Below, piece after piece: positions 1 through 7,904 of a stretch of 64,000 bases of DNA. Where the stretch lies: positions 226,732 to 290,731 of the forward strand of contig NZ_JAKFZS010000005.1 in assembly GCF_021654285.1 (NCBI RefSeq). The letters are read 5' to 3'. Position numbers and translations under genes: made by a program. The stretch's first letter is position 1, and each line of letters begins with the position of its first letter. Origin of the DNA: Pseudoalteromonas luteoviolacea (GTDB taxonomy: Bacteria > Pseudomonadota > Gammaproteobacteria > Enterobacterales > Alteromonadaceae). Below the pieces are notes generated by a model. It saw only the letters and a program-made list of their open reading frames with translations, did not search any database and was not told the origin of the DNA.

Positions 1-138
1 TTTTTCTAGAAAAGCGACTTTATCTTGCGGACAAAATACATAAATTGACTTTTGCTTTAAAGCTTGAGATTGAGATTTTAACCTCTTTCTCACTTTAACA
101 GGCTTAGCCTTGGAATGGTCTGGTAAGGTTTCTATCAT
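1..138 (-). CDS. Unidentified protein, N-terminal 46 codons only (cut by window edge)
   Basis: An open frame starts at an ATG at 138 and runs off the left end without a stop. It begins only 7 bases after the stop of the Wzz-type gene, so it is probably the next gene of the same polysaccharide operon. The N-terminus is very basic (many Lys/Arg in residues 9-30) and then turns towards YVFCPQDK. There is no signal peptide or membrane segment in the visible part. I do not recognise the family. From position alone a glycan transfer or export role is possible, but that is inference. Confidence 0.6.
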   Translation of the reverse strand, partial: MIETLPDHSKAKPVKVRKRLKSQSQALKQKSIYVFCPQDKVAFLEK

Positions 139-145
139 AAATTTC

Positions 146-1090
146 TCACGCACTCTTATAAGAATCCTTACTCATTGAAGATGCTATAATTAAATAAGAA
201 CAAATAAACAACATGCCCAATACAAAAGAAAGAAGAAGGATCAATACTTTCTTAGGCCAAGTTGGGTATAATGGAACGATCGCAGGATCAATAACTTGAA
301 ATACATATTCTTTCTGCACATCAGCCAACATTTTTTTCTGAAACTCTTTCTCTATAAGTCCAAATAGAATCTTTTTCATCTCATCAACATGAGTTGTTTT
401 CAAAGTACTTTCTAGATAAGAAATTGAGTTTGTAGCCGCAACAGTGTCCATAACTCGAATAGTTTCATTTATATCGTTTATAAGCTTATCAAGAACTAAC
501 TGCGCGATTACCGGAGAATAATGACTCATTGAAATTCTGATAAATTTAGAGCCCCTGTCTTGGTTGATTACCAGTTGATCCTCAATAAACTTATTAAAAG
601 CCATCGACTTTATTTCTTGTGTATTCTCGACCAACCATGTTTGAGAAGCGGCATCATATATTTTTTCATTATAAATATACCCTTCATTCTCATCCCAACC
701 TTCAACAGCGAGCAAAATAGTAGTTAGATCATTCTTTTCGATAAATTCGTCTATGAAAACCCTGCTTTTCAAGATTTGAAGTGCTAAGTCTGACTTACTT
801 ATACCTTGAGGACCAAGCGATAAACCAGTTAAGGACGCAATGCCCCCCAGTTGGCTATTTAAAGCCCCAACCTTACTCGCATTCGACTCCGCCGGAGCAA
901 CTAACACAGATGATCTATACACATCAGGTAAATTGCTAGCAAACAAAAAACCAATCAACGTTACTGCTGTTGAGAATATAAAAATAACCAACTTTTTAGA
1001 CCACAGTAGTTTAAACGTCATTAATAACCCAATTTGGTCATTTGTATTACTGTAATCAAATTCTTTAATCTTATCGTTGTTTTGAGCCAT
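146..1090 (-). CDS. Wzz/chain-length-determinant-type polysaccharide co-polymerase
   Basis: This is a 314-residue inner-membrane protein of the Wzz (PCP) family. Such proteins set the chain length of O-antigen, capsule or exopolysaccharide. A first membrane segment lies at about residues 34-52, a long periplasmic part with helical stretches follows, and a second membrane segment lies at about 280-303. The segment before the second helix is proline-rich (PLYPTWPKK), as is typical of the family. A Shine-Dalgarno AAGGA precedes the ATG at 1090. It follows the glycosyltransferase by 2 bases, so the genes are co-transcribed. There is no C-terminal tyrosine-kinase domain, so it resembles the short Wzz type (for example OtnB of Vibrio) rather than Wzc. 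Confidence 0.85.
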   Translation of the reverse strand: MAQNNDKIKEFDYSNTNDQIGLLMTFKLLWSKKLVIFIFSTAVTLIGFLFASNLPDVYRSSVLVAPAESNASKVGALNSQLGGIASLTGLSLGPQGISKSDLALQILKSRVFIDEFIEKNDLTTILLAVEGWDENEGYIYNEKIYDAASQTWLVENTQEIKSMAFNKFIEDQLVINQDRGSKFIRISMSHYSPVIAQLVLDKLINDINETIRVMDTVAATNSISYLESTLKTTHVDEMKKILFGLIEKEFQKKMLADVQKEYVFQVIDPAIVPLYPTWPKKVLILLLSFVLGMLFICSYLIIASSMSKDSYKSA

Positions 1091-1092
1091 TT

Positions 1093-1917
1093 TTAATCCT
1101 TACGTCTTAAACGATTATAAACAACTTTAAGTACTGAGCTTGGTAGCAGCCTTGGTAGAAGTCTCAAACAAAATATAAAAGCGCCATTTAGGTAACCAGT
1201 TATGCCGTATTTAAGTTTAATCTTAAAAAGTTTGTATTCTGAGCCAGCATATTTAATGCCTTTTCTCTTTTTGTGCATACCATTCCCAATTCTGACATGC
1301 ACCAAACTCTCATTAATACTAGCTAACTGTTTACCTGCCCCCATCATTCTAATCCACAAATAATAGTCTTCCATGAAATAAAGGTCTTTATAGCTGCCGA
1401 CCTCTAAGACTGCGCTCTTTTTAAAAATAACTGCAACGTGATTTATTGGATTTCTATACTTTGCAAGTTTAATGATTTCATTATTCGAACAAGGAACAGT
1501 TCTAAATGAAGATATATCTCCAACTTCCGTTTGAAACTCACTTATATTTGAGGTGACCAAATCAACATCTGGATTGTTTTGCATAAACTCTATTTGTTTT
1601 TCAAAACGATCTGGAGTATTAATGTCATCAGTATCGAATCGAGCAACTAGCTCATAGCTGCATGCTTTAAGACCTTGATTTAAAGCTTCTCCTAATCCGA
1701 CGTTCTGCTCTAAGACAACTTCTTTTATTGGTAGCTTTTGCTTCCACATTTTTAGTGCATCATACAACTCATCCGTCAGAGGACCGTCATGTACAACTAT
1801 AATCTCTGTGGCTGGCAAAGTTTGAGCATGAAAGCTCTCAAACGCTTCATTTAAATACTCTGCCTTTTCACCTCGATAAATTGAACATAAAACAGAGAAG
1901 CACTGATAATTCTGCAT
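1093..1917 (-). CDS. Family 2 glycosyltransferase
   Basis: A 274-residue GT-A fold glycosyltransferase (GT2), predicted to add a sugar from a nucleotide-sugar donor to a growing surface polysaccharide at the cytoplasmic face. The N-terminal nucleotide-binding region is SVLCSIYRGE...EIIVVHDG. The metal-binding DXD-type motif is ARFDTDD at about residues 97-103, and FMEDYYLWIRM holds the acceptor-side ED. I use the ATG at 1917, which starts 2 bases after the stop of the export gene. The frame is open further upstream (to 1986), but that stretch overlaps the export gene and does not look like a family N-terminus. The sugar cannot be told from sequence. Confidence 0.85.
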   Translation of the reverse strand: MQNYQCFSVLCSIYRGEKAEYLNEAFESFHAQTLPATEIIVVHDGPLTDELYDALKMWKQKLPIKEVVLEQNVGLGEALNQGLKACSYELVARFDTDDINTPDRFEKQIEFMQNNPDVDLVTSNISEFQTEVGDISSFRTVPCSNNEIIKLAKYRNPINHVAVIFKKSAVLEVGSYKDLYFMEDYYLWIRMMGAGKQLASINESLVHVRIGNGMHKKRKGIKYAGSEYKLFKIKLKYGITGYLNGAFIFCLRLLPRLLPSSVLKVVYNRLRRKD

Positions 1918-1919
1918 TA

Positions 1920-4535
1920 CTAAATTCCCGATATCGCCGCTACACCAACACCCAACTGATAGAAAATCTGTGTTGCTGTACTCCAAAGTGTTAAACTATC
2001 AAGATGCGCTGCATCCATTGGAACGACAATGGTATCTCCAGCTTCAAGCTGAACTGTATTATTGACCGCAAACCAACTGCTTCTATTTGGTATAAATACT
2101 GCACCGTTGGCCTTTATAACATAAACTTTATCTTCATCGGCTCGGTCTCTCATACCGCCACTTAAATTGATATAGTCCTCAATTGAAGTTCCTTCTCTAA
2201 ATAAGTGAGATGAGCTGTAATTTACTTCACCAATGATTGAAATTGAGTCTTGACGGCCAGGTACATACAAAGTATCACCATCTTGTAAACTTAAGGCAGT
2301 TCGGTCGTCAAGAATACTTGGCAAATCAATGACAAGTCGACCCAATGCCTCTACACTGGCAAGATCTTTCAGTAATTTGTTAGTTTCTTCATAAGTTAAT
2401 GATGTATTTGAGCCAATTGACTTTTGAAAGCTCTTTGACGCAATGTCTTTTCTTAACTCTTCAGATAACCTTTTGAGCTGTTTCTGTTCTTGCTCTTTAA
2501 TCGCCTCACGAGTAAAAATAGCAGCCTTAGGTTCAGCGAACCCTGTTATACCGCCAGCTCTAGCAAGCACTTCTTGCAGGGTATCACCGCGTTTGATCGT
2601 ATAAGTTCCAGGAAAAACAACTTCTCCTTTCAAATGTATTTTATAACTCTCTTGCCAATTGGGCTGCATTAAAATATTTAATGTATCTCGGCCCTGCAAT
2701 AACACGATTTCTGAAGATTGCTCTTTGTCAATATCTGTTACTTTAATATAAGTTACATCTCCTGATGGAGACACTCGGGTAACTTCTGCGAAATCTACAT
2801 AAGCAGATTCAAGTAGCCCCCCGGCAGCTGTAATGGCTGCATTTACATCAAGGCCTTTTGCTAAAGGAAATACCCCAGGGAATCTAACTTGGCCATCCAC
2901 TTCAAACGTAGCTTTAGAATTACCAACAGTAGCTTGATATTCTAATTGAGCTAGAATTGGAGCAAGTAAACTCTCTCTTCCGAAAGCAGTTGGTGTAATT
3001 TCCTCTTCAACTTTAATTTCGGCTTCATCTTCGCTTTCCTCCAGCAAAGCCTCGTTGAGAGCGATGTCAAATAACACCTTTTGATCAAACTGTCTTCGCT
3101 CATACAAGTGCCACAACTTAACTTTTTCTTGAAGTTCTTGTTCTGTTTCTGTGAGGGCTAAGTTTTTAAGTGCAGCTTCTTCTTTTTCTAGGTCATTGAA
3201 GCGACTAAATACAAAAACCTCATCATTTTTATTCAGAAATACATTTTTAGTTTTCAATGCATCAATTATCGAAAACTGTATAACTTCAATTTCATTGGTC
3301 GCTGCAATTTCTCTCACTATAAGCGCGTAATCTACATCAGCTTGAGGAAGCAAGTCAGTTTTTGTATTACTAACCAATTGATCAAATGTGAGACCACTTT
3401 TCCACTCATAATAACCTGGTCGTGAAACTGCACCGATCAGCGTTACAGAGTCAATGACCTCACTATTGACACTTTTCACCTTGAGGTAGTCTCCACCTTG
3501 CGGAGTGTAAGCTGTCTTATCTTGAGTAAAATCGACCGATATAACTGACTTTTTGCTATGTTCAATAACACGCTTCACTTCGACTTGCTCAAGAAAAGCG
3601 TTTTCTTTAAATCCACCAAACATATTGACTAAAGATTTAGCTGTCTCACCGTCTTTCAACTCAAAAATAGCGGGGCGTTTTACAAATCCGTCTACGGATA
3701 CCTGAGGACCTACAGAAGGGATAAATACAACATCTCCAGATTGCAGTGTTACATCTCCAGAACTATCCCCTTTCAGCAACAAGTCATATAGGTCAAGCTC
3801 AGAAATGACCTTGCCTCTTCTTTTCACTTTGATGTTTCTCAACGAAGCTATCTCTGATAAGCCACCACTTGCGAATAAGGCATGAGTGACAGTAGAGAGA
3901 GGAGAAAGTGAATAACTACCAGGCTTATGAGCTTCACCGACGACTAAAACCCTTAAGCTTCTTAGTTCTGATATTGATACAAAAACCTTTAGGCCTATAG
4001 CCTCTGTTGAAATCTTTTTATCAATTAACTCCTTCAGTTCGCCGTACGTCAAACCAGCGACATAAACAGGGGAGAATTTCGGAATGTTTAATCGACCTTC
4101 TCTATCAACAGTGATCAAATGTGTAGCCGTTTCTTTACCATAAAGGCTTACAGACAAGCTATCACCATTAGAAATAATATAGTCGTTAGGAACTGAGAGC
4201 TGTTCTGTCGGGGCAAAACTGGTTGGCTCTCCCGCAAACAATTCATAGCCATATGGCTTTAATATTTTTTCTTCCGGCTTTAAAGGGTCCGGGTTATTTT
4301 CTAGTGAAATATCTTCCCGTGGCAATATGCTCTTTTCATTGATTTTCGGCTGCGGTTCATTATTATTCTGAACACCAATACTTGATAAATCAATGCCATA
4401 TTGTTTGGCTAAAGTTTCTTGTTGAGATTTAGGCAACTTTTTAAACTGTTCTATTTGCTGCGTAGTAGGTGTAAAGGCGCTAGCTAAAGCACTGAAGCCC
4501 AATAATACTATTGCTAAAACATGCTTAAAATACAT
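1920..4535 (-). CDS. Large SLBB-domain polysaccharide export protein (OtnA/WbfF/KpsD-like)
   Basis: An 871-residue protein of the outer-membrane polysaccharide export family. From the ATG at 4535 it has a signal peptide (MYFKHVLAIVLLGF...ALASA) with no lipobox cysteine. A Poly_export domain lies at about residues 120-185. At least six SLBB-like units follow, recognisable by G-x-V-x-x-P-G-x-Y/F cores near residues 203, 285, 372, 550, 640 and 772. An acidic, coiled-coil-like stretch lies at about 440-530. The size and the following Wzz gene resemble OtnA/WbfF with OtnB of Vibrio capsule/O-antigen loci. An upstream in-frame TTG at 4559 was rejected because it would spoil the signal peptide. It likely forms the outer-membrane channel for the polymer. 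Confidence 0.85.
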   Translation of the reverse strand: MYFKHVLAIVLLGFSALASAFTPTTQQIEQFKKLPKSQQETLAKQYGIDLSSIGVQNNNEPQPKINEKSILPREDISLENNPDPLKPEEKILKPYGYELFAGEPTSFAPTEQLSVPNDYIISNGDSLSVSLYGKETATHLITVDREGRLNIPKFSPVYVAGLTYGELKELIDKKISTEAIGLKVFVSISELRSLRVLVVGEAHKPGSYSLSPLSTVTHALFASGGLSEIASLRNIKVKRRGKVISELDLYDLLLKGDSSGDVTLQSGDVVFIPSVGPQVSVDGFVKRPAIFELKDGETAKSLVNMFGGFKENAFLEQVEVKRVIEHSKKSVISVDFTQDKTAYTPQGGDYLKVKSVNSEVIDSVTLIGAVSRPGYYEWKSGLTFDQLVSNTKTDLLPQADVDYALIVREIAATNEIEVIQFSIIDALKTKNVFLNKNDEVFVFSRFNDLEKEEAALKNLALTETEQELQEKVKLWHLYERRQFDQKVLFDIALNEALLEESEDEAEIKVEEEITPTAFGRESLLAPILAQLEYQATVGNSKATFEVDGQVRFPGVFPLAKGLDVNAAITAAGGLLESAYVDFAEVTRVSPSGDVTYIKVTDIDKEQSSEIVLLQGRDTLNILMQPNWQESYKIHLKGEVVFPGTYTIKRGDTLQEVLARAGGITGFAEPKAAIFTREAIKEQEQKQLKRLSEELRKDIASKSFQKSIGSNTSLTYEETNKLLKDLASVEALGRLVIDLPSILDDRTALSLQDGDTLYVPGRQDSISIIGEVNYSSSHLFREGTSIEDYINLSGGMRDRADEDKVYVIKANGAVFIPNRSSWFAVNNTVQLEAGDTIVVPMDAAHLDSLTLWSTATQIFYQLGVGVAAISGI

Positions 4536-4579
4536 CAGTGTCAGTATCCCGTTAGTCAATAACCAAAAAAAGATTGCAC

Positions 4580-4585
4580 ATTCTA
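4580..4585 (-). promoter_or_regulatory. Candidate -10 box for the polysaccharide export operon
   Basis: TAGAAT on the minus strand lies 45 bases upstream of the export gene ATG and just downstream of the preceding gene's terminator. The -35 region is poor, and no JUMPStart element is visible here. The assignment rests on position and one hexamer. Confidence 0.35.
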
Positions 4586-4604
4586 CACGATAACTATGAA
4601 ATAG

Positions 4605-4629
4605 AAAAAGGGCCTAGGCCCTTTTTTTT
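4605..4629 (-). terminator. Rho-independent terminator after the DUF481 gene
   Basis: A 10-bp perfect stem (AAAAAGGGCC / GGCCCTTTTT) with a 2-base centre has T-runs on both sides. It ends the MscS-DUF481 unit and isolates the polysaccharide operon that starts immediately after it. Confidence 0.85.
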
Positions 4630-4661
4630 GTCATAACTTTGTGAACAAACAATTCAATTCG

Positions 4662-5465
4662 TTAAAAACTGTAAACGAGTGTCAATGACGTTTCAGTGTC
4701 TGTATTTTCCTTGCCGTCGTCAACTTCTGAGTTATGAGTAATTTTATAGGCAACTTTCATTTGCAATGAGCCATTCACTTTGGTCATCAACGCAGTTTCT
4801 GACTCTGACTTAGTATTTGTATCACCATATTCCACTGCGACTATTTGTGTAAATTTAGCATTGTCAGAGATAGTCCATTCGTAGTCGATCTTTGCAACAC
4901 CAATCGCTTCACTTTCTGTTGCACCAGCTAAAGGTTGACCATCGCTCGTCACTTCAGTGCTGCTTTCCTGATATTCAAAACGCTTGATACCTGGGCCAAT
5001 TTCAAAGTCTAGATACATATTAGGACGACTTACCACTCGCAAACCATAACCTACCGAGAACACAGATTCGCTTCTATATGCACCAAAATAATCAGAGTCA
5101 TAAGAACCAAAAATAAACAAATGGCTGTGATCTTCTACTAGCTTGTAATTTCCTTGCACAGATAAAGAATACTTTTCATTCGTACGCTCTTTAACTTTTT
5201 CACCGTCATCATTTTCGATTTCATCTTCTTTGAAAATACCATCGATTTTGTATTCATTACGCCAATTATCGAGATGATGTTTTGCTTTGATTTCACCTTT
5301 TAAAGTCGTTGTTTCCGTATTACCGCTTGTGATAATCGCACCTACCTCACTGGTGATGTCCCATTCTTTTTCTTCTGGAAGTGTATTACCACTATCATTT
5401 TCTTCTGCAGCAAGCTGAGACGACATAGTCATCAATGCACACAAAGAGAACAGTTTAAATTTCAT
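4662..5465 (-). CDS. DUF481 (YdiY-type) outer-membrane protein
   Basis: A 267-residue predicted outer-membrane beta-barrel. A signal peptide ends near SSQLAAEE. The mature protein opens with EWDITSEVGAIITSGNTETTT, the GN(T/S)xxx signature of the DUF481 family. Alternating aromatic/hydrophobic strands follow, and the chain ends in a C-terminal aromatic residue (LVYSF), as expected for BAM substrates. The ATG at 5465 is used because it starts the signal peptide and has an AAGG Shine-Dalgarno; the frame extends upstream into mscS without such a site. It follows mscS by 13 bases. The function of the family is not well established (salt-induced in some bacteria). Confidence 0.8.
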   Translation of the reverse strand: MKFKLFSLCALMTMSSQLAAEENDSGNTLPEEKEWDITSEVGAIITSGNTETTTLKGEIKAKHHLDNWRNEYKIDGIFKEDEIENDDGEKVKERTNEKYSLSVQGNYKLVEDHSHLFIFGSYDSDYFGAYRSESVFSVGYGLRVVSRPNMYLDFEIGPGIKRFEYQESSTEVTSDGQPLAGATESEAIGVAKIDYEWTISDNAKFTQIVAVEYGDTNTKSESETALMTKVNGSLQMKVAYKITHNSEVDDGKENTDTETSLTLVYSF

Positions 5466-5478
5466 TATAAAATCAACC

Positions 5479-6300
5479 TTATTTTTCAGTTTTTTGTAAG
5501 TGCACATCCATTTGCGGATACGGAATATTTATATTTGCATCATCCAATGCAATTTTTATGTTTTCAAGTAAGTCAAAGTAAGTGGGCCAATAGTCACTCG
5601 TATTCACCCATGGTCTGACAGCAAAGTTCACACTAGAGTCCCCTAACTCTAATACCGCCACTGTATATGTGGGTTCTTTCAAAATGCGAGCTTCATTATT
5701 CAAAACGTTTTCAAGTACTGCCTTGGCGTTTTTCAGATCAGATTCATAACCAACACCAATAACAAGATCAATCCGTCTCGTTTTTTCACGCGAATAGTTT
5801 ACTATCGCCCCAGACATAATAGAGGAATTGGGTATTATAATAACTTTATTGTCTGGCGTAATCAGTTCGGTTGAAAATATCTCTATTTTACGGACACTGC
5901 CTGATTTTCCGCCTGCATCTATATAATCACCAGACTTAAAAGGGCGCAGTATAATGATTAACACGCCCGAAGCAAAATTAGACAGCGACCCTTGCAATGC
6001 TAATCCAACAGCGAGACCTGCTGCACCTAAAATAGCAATGAATGACGTTGTCTCAACACCCACTTGAGATAATGCCATGAGCAATGTTGCAACAAAACCT
6101 AACGCATACACTATATTAGCAAGGAACACCCCCACTGCTTTATCTACTTTGCGGTTACAAATTGCCTTTTCTGTTAAGTTTGAGAGAAAGCGCGTTACCT
6201 TAAGCCCGATTAAGAAAATAAATAAGGCGAGCACAGCTTGCAGTGCATAGTGCACGATTAAATCTGAATTGTTATTGAACCAATCGAGTATGATGTCCAT
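5479..6300 (-). CDS. mscS: Small-conductance mechanosensitive channel, MscS family
   Basis: A 273-residue MscS-type channel, close to the E. coli MscS length. Three membrane helices lie at about residues 15-36, 60-80 and 88-115. The third is the glycine/alanine-rich pore helix (GAAGLAVGLALQGSLSNFASG), matching TM3 of MscS. It is followed by the beta domain (FKSGDYIDAGGKSGSV; ITPDNKVIIIPNSSI) and an alpha/beta C-terminal domain. It releases solutes on hypo-osmotic shock in the inner membrane. It is the first gene of a two-gene unit with the DUF481 barrel. No sign of truncation. Confidence 0.93.
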   Translation of the reverse strand: MDIILDWFNNNSDLIVHYALQAVLALFIFLIGLKVTRFLSNLTEKAICNRKVDKAVGVFLANIVYALGFVATLLMALSQVGVETTSFIAILGAAGLAVGLALQGSLSNFASGVLIIILRPFKSGDYIDAGGKSGSVRKIEIFSTELITPDNKVIIIPNSSIMSGAIVNYSREKTRRIDLVIGVGYESDLKNAKAVLENVLNNEARILKEPTYTVAVLELGDSSVNFAVRPWVNTSDYWPTYFDLLENIKIALDDANINIPYPQMDVHLQKTEK

Positions 6301-6417
6301 AAAGTGTCCTGTTTCAGAGAGTTATCAGTATAATTCTTTACAACAGGTATAAATATTAGACATTTTGTGGAGATTTTCCCCAAACAGACTAAAATAGACA
6401 AAAAAATAAAAAAAGCT

Positions 6418-6445
6418 TTGCATTATCAGTAAAACCCTGTAATAT
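6418..6445 (+). promoter_or_regulatory. Promoter of tRNA-His
   Basis: TTGCAT (6418-6423) and TAATAT (6440-6445) are separated by 16 bases and followed by a GC-rich discriminator (GCGCGCC). That is the arrangement typical of growth-rate and stringently controlled stable-RNA promoters. Confidence 0.65.
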
Positions 6446-6482
6446 GCGCGCCACACCCAAGAGGTGTTACACGAAACATTGT

Positions 6483-6559
6483 GGCGGCTGTAGCTCAGTT
6501 GGTAGAGCCCTGGATTGTGATTCCGGTTGTCGTGGGTTCGAGCCCCATCAGTCGCCCCA
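6483..6559 (+). tRNA. tRNA-His (anticodon GTG)
   Basis: A complete cloverleaf of 77 nt with encoded CCA. The extra 5' G (G-1) at 6483 pairs with C73, the identity element of histidine tRNA. The anticodon GTG is at 6517-6519 in the loop ATTGTGATT, and the T-arm is GTGGGTTCGAGCCCCA. The sequence is very close to E. coli tRNA-His. It is a single tRNA gene, not part of a cluster in this window. Confidence 0.97.
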
Positions 6560-6645
6560 TCTCCTTCTTATTCGTGTTCTTTTATACGTTCCTGTACTTT
6601 TTAAGTTCACATAAAATTTTATATTTTTATACATTCTAAATTGTG

Positions 6646-7677
6646 TTATGCCATCCCGCATAAAGACGAAATCAGCTTTATCCATTCACGACTGCACATT
6701 TTCTTAACTCGACCCGGTATTGAAATAAATTGATCCCAAGCTTTTGAAACTTCCTCAACTATTTCTACATAGCCCGAAAATACTCTATTGGATTTAGCTC
6801 AGGTGAATAAGCGGGAAGTTTTATTAGCGTTAAGCTGCTGAATTATAAAGCAGTATCATGTGTATGACAGCCTCCGCCATCCATTATCACTACTGCATGC
6901 CTACCAATTGGTGTAACTTGTGATATTTAACGCATGTGCTGCGTCATCGCTTCTTTATTTACGAATGGACTTACTAATGCTTCTGTTTGGCCCGTGGCAG
7001 GACATACTGCACCAAATAAATACCCGTATTCAAACTGTTGTTGTAGTTTCACAATCCTTGATCGAGTACCTGTATCAGCCCAAATGCGTGTAGTCGGGTT
7101 TTTCTGGTCAAATCGAGCTACATCCTGAAACCATACATCGATACGCTCAAGAGGTTAGTGTCCCGATGTGTGAAGGTTCGTTTCCAGTTGGAAGTTTTTT
7201 AAAAGCTTCTTGGCTTTGTAATGGCTGCTTAGGGTGTTTTGAACGACTTGTGATCCAACTAAAACCAAGCTGCTTTCGTATTTTATAGACATGATTTAAG
7301 TGGTAATGAACACCAAATTCACTGCTAATGTAATACACAATGTCCTCACCGGTTAGACGGCAGCCTTGAAGCTCCGTGATTGTGCGCTTAATAAATTCAG
7401 ACAGTTGCTCAAGCTGAGGCTGTGGTAGTCTAGATGTACGTCCTTGAATAAGCTTATTATCTAAGCCATCAAGCCCATGCTCTAAGTAACTAGAGACTCA
7501 TTTATTAACACTACTCCGTGGTGTATTAAGGCGTTTTGCAATGTTGGTTCTGCTATTACCTTCATAAAATAATGACACGGCAAGTAATTACATGCGTTTA
7601 CGTGCGTTGGGCTCTTTTCGAGAAAGCACCAAAAGCTGTTCAGATATGCTTGGGTTAAGCGTTATTTAGTCTGTCAT
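6646..7677 (-). pseudogene. Decayed IS630-family transposase
   Basis: Reading the minus strand from ATG 7677 to TAA 6646 gives about 343 codons, the normal length of an IS630 (Tc1/mariner-like) transposase, but the frame is broken. In-frame stops occur at codons 4 and 31 and again soon after. At least two frameshifts lie downstream of the SRSKHPKQ...QEAFKK segment. Recognisable parts, in order, are an HTH region (NIAKRLNTPRSSV), a winged-helix part (FGVHYHLNHVYKIRKQLGFS), the first DDE block (VWFQDVARF), the second DDE block (VVIMDGGGCHTHDTA), the third block LTLIKLPAYSPELNPIE, and the end RVKKMCSREWIKLISS. It cannot be active. I could not find clear terminal inverted repeats in 6560-6645 or 7678-7830, which hold no other supported gene. 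Confidence 0.9.
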
Positions 7678-7830
7678 TTTATATGCTCTATATGAGATCA
7701 GATATTTAGGCGGAATAGTATTATTTACTTTTGATCATTTTATTCGGTTTACAATTAGGGCGACCAATAGATTGCTGCTTGGAGACACATTGTCCATCTG
7801 TGCCATAAAGTCGCTGGTTTATTTAGCCGC

Positions 7831-7861
7831 ACAAAAAATGCCACCTAAATTAGGTGGCATT
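7831..7861 (-). terminator. Terminator after nagP
   Basis: A 12-bp inverted repeat (AATGCCACCTAA / TTAGGTGGCATT, 7837-7848 and 7850-7861) is followed on the minus strand by a six-T run. It lies 43 bases beyond the nagP stop. Confidence 0.85.
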
Positions 7862-7904
7862 ACACACGGGATTATTTCTACTTATAAATAGAAATTCTGT
7901 TTAC

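Noticed and set aside
4536..4661. JUMPStart/ops element upstream of the polysaccharide export gene
   Set aside because: I searched the leader by eye for GGCGGTAGC and found none; only a candidate -10 and the preceding terminator are present.
6934..7128. Plus-strand 64-codon frame in the tRNA-His/nagP gap
   Set aside because: It is antisense to the decayed IS630 transposase, whose minus-strand translation keeps family motifs.
6483..7830. Genomic-island attachment site at the tRNA-His 3' end
   Set aside because: No second copy of the tRNA 3' end and no integrase gene are visible in the window; the neighbouring element is an IS relic.
7690..7830. Short minus-strand open stretch (…NQRLYGTDGQCVSKQQSI…) beyond the IS relic
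   Set aside because: About 30 codons with no start, ribosome site or recognisable family; could be a fragment of a lost gene but cannot be supported.
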